Positions 59,793-64,000 of a stretch of 64,000 nt of DNA are shown here, one piece after another. The number at the start of each line of letters is the position of its first letter. The stretch's first letter is position 1. Source of the stretch: Firm-13 sp037143795 (lineage in GTDB: Bacteria > Bacillota > Clostridia > Saccharofermentanales > Saccharofermentanaceae); contig JBAWXZ010000005.1 in NCBI GenBank assembly GCA_037143795.1, positions 124,001-188,000 on the forward strand, given 5' to 3'. A program made the position numbers and the translations under genes. The notes beneath the pieces were generated by a model. The model did not search any database. It was not told the origin of the DNA and was given only the letters and a program-made list of their open reading frames with translations.

Positions 59793-60875
59793 ATGAATAA
59801 CCGGATTACTTTATGTAATGTAAAAAAAAGACTTGAAGAACAGGCATTTGATTATGAGGTCCTGATGCTCCAGGACGATTTTTCGATATTGTGCTCGGGA
59901 AGAGGCGGAAGAATCTTTGGCCCCTTTGAAAGTGAAGATTCGGAAAGTGTCTTTTGGGTGAATAAAGCTTTCCGATATTCCGAAGCTTTTGCCGGATTTA
60001 TCCGTGATGAAGAATGGAATATGGGTGGAGACAGAATCTGGATTGCACCGGAGATACCTTTTTTCGTAAAGGACAGGGCAGCCGGATTTGATAGCTTTAT
60101 TGTGCAAAAGCATCTTGATCCTGGAAATTATGATTTGTGCAGAAGAGCTGATTCCATAATTCTGGATCAGGATGTTATTCTCGATGTTTATCAGAATGCG
60201 TGCACAAAAAAAGAATTTCATCTTAAAAAGACAATTTGTAAAAGTGATAATCCTCTTCGGAATTTGCCGGTATTTGAAGAATTGAGCAGCAAAGTCAAGT
60301 TCTGCGGATTTGAGCAGATAATTGAATTAGCTGATAATTCCGAAGATTGTGACCTTTACCTTGAGAACTGGATACTTACTCAGGTGAATACACCAGGCAT
60401 TCTGATTGTTCCCTTTCTGGGAAGGATGGAATTTGTTGATTATTTTGAGCCAGTTGAGAAACAGGATTTTTATATCCGGGATAATTATATGGAGATTAAT
60501 GTTACCGGTGACAGACGGTATAAGCTTGGATTCAAATCAGTTATTTCAACAGGCAGATCAGGATATTTAAGTAAGCTGTCTGATGGCCGGAGTTATCTGA
60601 TTATCAGGTCATTCATTAATAATCCATCCTCCCTGTATTGCTGCGAACCATTTGATAAACCGGGTCAAACCGGTTGTTCTTCATTTATATATAATGATTC
60701 AGGTGCCCTGGGCGGATATGCGGAAATGGAAAATCTCGGAATAACAATATCCGGGGATACAGGGAAAAAATGTTCAGCCGATGTTGTTTATAACTGGCTG
60801 TATATAGGGGAGGAGACAGCATTAAAACAGATAGCGAATACACTTTTGGAAATAAAATTAATCAAATACAATTGA
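59793..60875 (+). CDS. Mutarotase-like (DUF6786-type) protein
   Basis: 360 aa after AAGAAAGGAA. Soluble, beta-rich. CSGRGGRIFGPF, WNMGGDRIWIAPEIPFF, the block RRYKLGFKSVISTG, SYLIIRSF and GALGGYAEMENLG resemble a galactose-mutarotase-like fold family found beside carbohydrate genes (DUF6786-like). A sugar-ring or glycan-processing role is possible. It is a single gene between terminators at the edge of the sugar-acid island. Confidence 0.6.
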   Translation: MNNRITLCNVKKRLEEQAFDYEVLMLQDDFSILCSGRGGRIFGPFESEDSESVFWVNKAFRYSEAFAGFIRDEEWNMGGDRIWIAPEIPFFVKDRAAGFDSFIVQKHLDPGNYDLCRRADSIILDQDVILDVYQNACTKKEFHLKKTICKSDNPLRNLPVFEELSSKVKFCGFEQIIELADNSEDCDLYLENWILTQVNTPGILIVPFLGRMEFVDYFEPVEKQDFYIRDNYMEINVTGDRRYKLGFKSVISTGRSGYLSKLSDGRSYLIIRSFINNPSSLYCCEPFDKPGQTGCSSFIYNDSGALGGYAEMENLGITISGDTGKKCSADVVYNWLYIGEETALKQIANTLLEIKLIKYN

Positions 60876-60915
60876 CAAGTAAACATCTAGGTATGATAAT
60901 AAAATCATCCTAGAT
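60872..60915 (+). promoter_or_regulatory. Promoter and operator-like dyad of the acyl-ACP operon
   Basis: TTGACA (60872-60877) and GATAAT (60895-60900) are 17 nt apart, a near-consensus promoter that begins in the previous stop codon. A dyad covers the -10: ATCTAGG (60885-60891), ATGAT (60893-60897), then ATCAT-CCTAGAT (60904-60915). This would be a strong operator or a start-site hairpin. The 5' leader to ATG 61174 would be about 265 nt, and I see nothing else in 60916-61173. Confidence 0.65.
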
Positions 60916-61173
60916 CCGTGATATTTTTGACTTAATTAAGGAATAGCAGCACATATTAAATTGCCGTAAGATAGCAGAACATATATAAGCCGCCTGTGTC
61001 AGCAGAGCATAGTTGCGTTAAAAACAGATTCAGAATGCAGTCCATCAGTATTATTTTATGACTTAGCCTATTAGTCTTTTTTGCTTTCTCATTTTTGTCA
61101 TGCGCTTTTTTTCAAATGCCGATTCAACCGATCCAAATGCGGTTCCTGAATCTTCGATGAAAGGGTGACAGAT

Positions 61174-62868
61174 ATGGACTTGAAATACAATAAATGTACG
61201 CATCTCCGGGATTTACGCGCACTAATTAATTATTCAGCCGGCAAATATGGCGATAAACCGGCTTTTCGGGAGTTTGACGCCAACCATGAAGTGCTGGAAT
61301 ATTCTTTCAATCAACTTAAAACCGATACGGAGGCTTTGGGCGCAAAACTTGTTGCTGATAACATGGCGGGCCGGCATTTTGCCCTGCTGGGCGAAAGCTC
61401 ATACGGCTATGTCGTCAGTTACCTGGCTATGGTGAATTGGGTTGGCGTCATTGTTCCTATTGACAGGGAACTGACTGTCGAAGATATCATTAACCTGCTT
61501 AATAAAAGTGACGCTGAAGGCATATTTTTCTCCAATACATTCGCATCCGTTATTCCGGATATTCTTGCCGCATGTCCGGATATTTCATGCACGGTCAATA
61601 TCAGTTCAACCGCTCCCAGCTTGAAGTACCATTCGCTGCATGATTTTATCGAAGCCGGACAATCCCTTATAGATCAGGGATTTACTTCTTATCAGGACAC
61701 GGATCTGGATGTTGATAAGCTCTGCACAATTCTGTTTACATCAGGAACGACAGGCGCTAATAAGGGCGTAATGCTCTGCCACAGGAATCTGACAACCTGC
61801 CTGTTTGCGGCCATGTCACTTTTTGTTTTGCCGGAAACCAGTTTTTCCGTACTCCCGATCAACCATTCATATGAATTTAATATTCATGTCCTTGGCAGCA
61901 TATACGGGGGAGCTGCCCTGTGTTTCAACGATTCCATCAAGCACGTCAAAGAGAATCTGCAGATTTTTAAGCCGCAGATGAGCCTTATGGTGCCCATGAT
62001 TGTAGAGGGTCTTTATAAGAATATCTGGAAGGAGGCAGTAAAAAATAATCTGGATAAACACTTGAAATATGGCATCTGGTACAGCAATTTGATCCGCAAA
62101 ATTGGAATTGATCAGAGAAGACTGTTTTTCAATCCGATCCACATAAACCTCGGAGGTAATCTGAAGATGATCGTCAGCGGCGGGGCCCCCCTGAACCAGG
62201 AACTGGTAAAAGGCTTTGATGATCTGGGTATAAGCGTGTATAACGGATACGGCATCACCGAATGCTCACCTCTTATATCATCAAACAGTCCCCTGTACAA
62301 TAAGCCGGGAAGTGTAGGCGTAATAGTCCCGGGCTGCACGGTCAGAATCGGAGACAAAAATCCGGAAGGCATCGGCGAAATTCAGGTCAAAGGCGATAAC
62401 GTCATGCTTGGATACTACAAGGATGAGGATGCGACCAGAAGATCGTTTACTGAGGACGGGTGGTTTAAGACAGGAGACCTTGGATATCAGAATAAAAAGG
62501 GGGTTTTATTCATTACAGGACGCCAGAAGAACTTGATTATCCTTCCCAACGGGAAAAATGTTCATCCGGAAGAACTCGAAGAACACCTGTTCAAACGCAT
62601 TAATTATATCCGTGAAGCGGTCGTATATGCCCAGGTGGACGAGAAGGGAAACGACAGTATTATTACGGTGATTGCATACCTCGACCAGCAGTTCACAGAT
62701 GCGATGGGTATGAGCAGGGCAAAGGAAATGTTTGAAGAAGATGTAAACAGAGTGAACAGGCATCTGGCAGCATATAAGAGAATAACTCAGGCACTGGTTC
62801 GTGAGACTGAGTTCGAAAAGACAACAACAAAGAAAATCAAGAGAAATGCTATTAACAGGGGGGTGTAA
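61174..62868 (+). CDS. AMP-forming acyl-CoA/acyl-ACP synthetase-like enzyme
   Basis: 564 aa from ATG 61174 (AAAGGG upstream; a GTG at 61165 lies in the ribosome site). The adenylate-forming fold is complete: LFTSGTTGANKGVM is the P-loop, YGITECSPLI motif A5, TEDGWFKTGDLGY A7, GRQKNLIILPNGKNVHPEELEE A8, and the catalytic lysine is in FEKTTTKKIKRN. The pattern is that of long-chain fatty acyl ligases. An acyl carrier protein directly follows, so the product is probably an acyl-ACP. Confidence 0.93.
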   Translation: MDLKYNKCTHLRDLRALINYSAGKYGDKPAFREFDANHEVLEYSFNQLKTDTEALGAKLVADNMAGRHFALLGESSYGYVVSYLAMVNWVGVIVPIDRELTVEDIINLLNKSDAEGIFFSNTFASVIPDILAACPDISCTVNISSTAPSLKYHSLHDFIEAGQSLIDQGFTSYQDTDLDVDKLCTILFTSGTTGANKGVMLCHRNLTTCLFAAMSLFVLPETSFSVLPINHSYEFNIHVLGSIYGGAALCFNDSIKHVKENLQIFKPQMSLMVPMIVEGLYKNIWKEAVKNNLDKHLKYGIWYSNLIRKIGIDQRRLFFNPIHINLGGNLKMIVSGGAPLNQELVKGFDDLGISVYNGYGITECSPLISSNSPLYNKPGSVGVIVPGCTVRIGDKNPEGIGEIQVKGDNVMLGYYKDEDATRRSFTEDGWFKTGDLGYQNKKGVLFITGRQKNLIILPNGKNVHPEELEEHLFKRINYIREAVVYAQVDEKGNDSIITVIAYLDQQFTDAMGMSRAKEMFEEDVNRVNRHLAAYKRITQALVRETEFEKTTTKKIKRNAINRGV

Positions 62869-62872
62869 AAAA

Positions 62873-63103
62873 ATGCTTAACATCATTGTAAAGGATCTGC
62901 TGGAGTATGTGGATGTCGAGGAAAGCACAATTACGGAAAAAACGAAACCCGCTTCCGACCTGCACCTGAATTCGTATGATTATATCTGTCTGGTAGGCAA
63001 ACTTGAGGATGATCTCGGCATTACGATTTCGGAAAGCGATCTGAGAGGTTTTACTACGCTGGGCGATCTGGACGAATATGTTCAAAAGAAAATGCTCCAA
63101 TGA
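62873..63103 (+). CDS. Acyl carrier protein
   Basis: 76 aa from ATG 62873 after AGGGGGGTG. The four-helix carrier fold is visible, and S34 in DLHLNSYDYICLVGKLED is the phosphopantetheine site. The usual DSL motif is replaced by LNS, which sets it apart from housekeeping AcpP. It overlaps the transferase gene by 4 nt. It should carry the acyl group loaded by the ligase before it. Confidence 0.9.
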   Translation: MLNIIVKDLLEYVDVEESTITEKTKPASDLHLNSYDYICLVGKLEDDLGITISESDLRGFTTLGDLDEYVQKKMLQ

Positions 63104-63678
63104 TATACATTGTCTGTTCAAAGGGTGATCGTTTTTTGACGGCACAGGAGCAATCGGATATGTCGCAGCACCTGCTCAGGACAGGGATGTCCGGAGAACA
63201 TGGAATTGATGTCGTTAATGACGATATCATCAGAAATGCATGGGGCAAACCGTTTTTAAAAGATCACCCTGATATTTATTTCAACGTAAGCCATTGTACA
63301 GGCGGCGTAGCATTGTCCATATCGTCATTCCGAACAGGTATTGATATCGAAAAGGTTCGTTCATTTTCCGAAATTACAGCCAGGAAGATCCTTGCAGATA
63401 ACGAACTGGAAACCATAAAGAACTCAAAGTACCCTGAATTGGATTTTTTTCGTTTCTGGACACTTAAGGAAAGCTACTTAAAAGCGCTGGGGATAGGTAT
63501 ATCCTATCCTCTGAATAAAATCAATTTTACAATCGATCAGAATTCAAATATTACAACGGATTTGAAGGGCTGTATGTTTGGCCTGTTTGAAAACGAACGG
63601 AATTTTGTCGCCGCCGTATGTTACCTGAACCGCAATGATCGCTTGAAGGAAACACTCATATACCGTTTACTGCCTTAA
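63100..63678 (+). CDS. Sfp-type 4'-phosphopantetheinyl transferase
   Basis: 192 aa. The metal and CoA motifs are present: VSHCTGGVALSISS, FRTGIDIEKVR and FFRFWTLKESYLKALGIGISYP (the W/KE-A-K motif). It transfers the phosphopantetheine arm from CoA to the serine of a carrier protein, here most likely the ACP just before it. It is short compared with Sfp (about 225 aa) but has all main motifs. Confidence 0.93.
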   Translation: MIYIVCSKGDRFLTAQEQSDMSQHLLRTGMSGEHGIDVVNDDIIRNAWGKPFLKDHPDIYFNVSHCTGGVALSISSFRTGIDIEKVRSFSEITARKILADNELETIKNSKYPELDFFRFWTLKESYLKALGIGISYPLNKINFTIDQNSNITTDLKGCMFGLFENERNFVAAVCYLNRNDRLKETLIYRLLP

Positions 63679-63691
63679 GTAGGTGAAATGA

Positions 63692-64000
63692 ATGGAAGAC
63701 TATATCAGATTCGATCATGTGAAAAAGATTTACAAAATGGGTGAATATGACATTGAAGCCCTTGCAGGAGTATCTTTTTCCATTAATAAGGGCGAATTTG
63801 TCATTATTGCCGGTGCCAGCGGCGCAGGTAAAAGCACCGTGCTGAATATTCTTGGCGGAATGGACAGCCTGACATCGGGCAAGATTTTTGTGGACAACCG
63901 CGAAATAAGCAAATTCAAGCCAAAGGAACTGATAGAGTACAGAAGGCATGATGTCGGATTTGTTTTTCAGTTCTATAATCTGGTGCAAAATCTTACGGCC
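63692..64000 (+). CDS. ABC transporter ATPase, LolD/MacB type (partial)
   Basis: The gene starts at ATG 63692 after TAGGTGAA and runs past the window end; 103 residues are visible. Walker A is GASGAGKSTVLNILGG, and the Q-loop VGFVFQFYNLV is typical of the lipoprotein- or lipid-releasing ABC group that works with FtsX-like permeases. The permease should lie just beyond the window. Its place in the acyl-ACP operon suggests export or lateral transport of a lipid-linked product. Confidence 0.9.
   Translation, partial: MEDYIRFDHVKKIYKMGEYDIEALAGVSFSINKGEFVIIAGASGAGKSTVLNILGGMDSLTSGKIFVDNREISKFKPKELIEYRRHDVGFVFQFYNLVQNLTA

Noticed and set aside
1..64000. tRNA, rRNA, insertion sequence, prophage or CRISPR array
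   Set aside because: I looked for CCA-type tRNA ends, transposase or integrase motifs and spaced repeats and saw none that hold up by eye; a tRNAscan or Rfam search would be needed to exclude small RNAs.

Overview
The window looks like one chromosomal stretch of a low-to-mid GC Gram-positive anaerobe of the Clostridia, most likely Lachnospiraceae-like. The reasons are strong AGGAGG ribosome sites, many TTG/GTG starts, YtrA-type GntR and PadR regulators, lipoprotein-anchored binding proteins, a DUF1113 (PF06541) membrane protein and an EFR1-type flavodoxin/ferredoxin protein. The genus is inference. I found no tRNA, rRNA, CRISPR array, insertion sequence or prophage gene. The last gene runs off the right edge.

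Left part (1-13.2 kb): a YtrA-type regulator with an ABC ATPase and a permease; a PadR/HAAS-domain/membrane-protein operon; a secreted protein, a lipoprotein metallo-beta-lactamase-fold hydrolase and a coiled-coil protein; a fusion of a PF06541 membrane domain to an HD domain; a PAS-GGDEF diguanylate cyclase; and a large protein joining a RecA/KaiC-like domain to a pyruvate-phosphate-dikinase-type ATP-binding domain.

Middle part (13.3-42.8 kb): NADP-type glutamate dehydrogenase, a threonine-aldolase-family enzyme, a second membrane GGDEF protein, and an operon of methyltransferase, acetyltransferase, PhzF and UV-damage endonuclease. An arsR-type operon carries a DUF318 permease, a thioredoxin-like protein and a DUF2703 protein, next to a DUF318 permease split over two genes. 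A three-gene operon resembles the late staphyloxanthin pathway (desaturase-like FAD enzyme, glycosyltransferase, CrtO-like acyltransferase) but has no crtM. Then come a hydrolase, a nucleotidyltransferase, a DMT transporter with a histidine-rich tail, a DNA-deoxyinosine glycosylase, an SPFH/flotillin-like protein, an OhrR-glutathione peroxidase pair, and a CopZ-like chaperone behind a CsoR-like box.

Sugar-acid island (42.8-60.9 kb): a leftward operon (2-hydroxyacid dehydrogenase, RraA-like, KDPG-aldolase-family, cyclase-family, with a GntR/FCD regulator at its end) faces a rightward series. The rightward genes are KDGal kinase, ribose-type ABC importer 1 with an embedded zinc dehydrogenase, an IclR regulator, a VOC protein, importer 2, KDG kinase, another VOC protein and a mutarotase-like protein. 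Together they suggest uptake of a sugar or sugar acid and its conversion to 2-keto-3-deoxy acids, phosphorylation and aldol cleavage. No recognisable sugar-acid dehydratase is present.

Right edge (61.2-64 kb): an acyl-CoA/acyl-ACP synthetase-like enzyme, an acyl carrier protein, an Sfp-type phosphopantetheinyl transferase and the start of a LolD/MacB-type ABC ATPase. This is the beginning of an acyl-ACP-dependent pathway with an exporter, cut off by the window edge.
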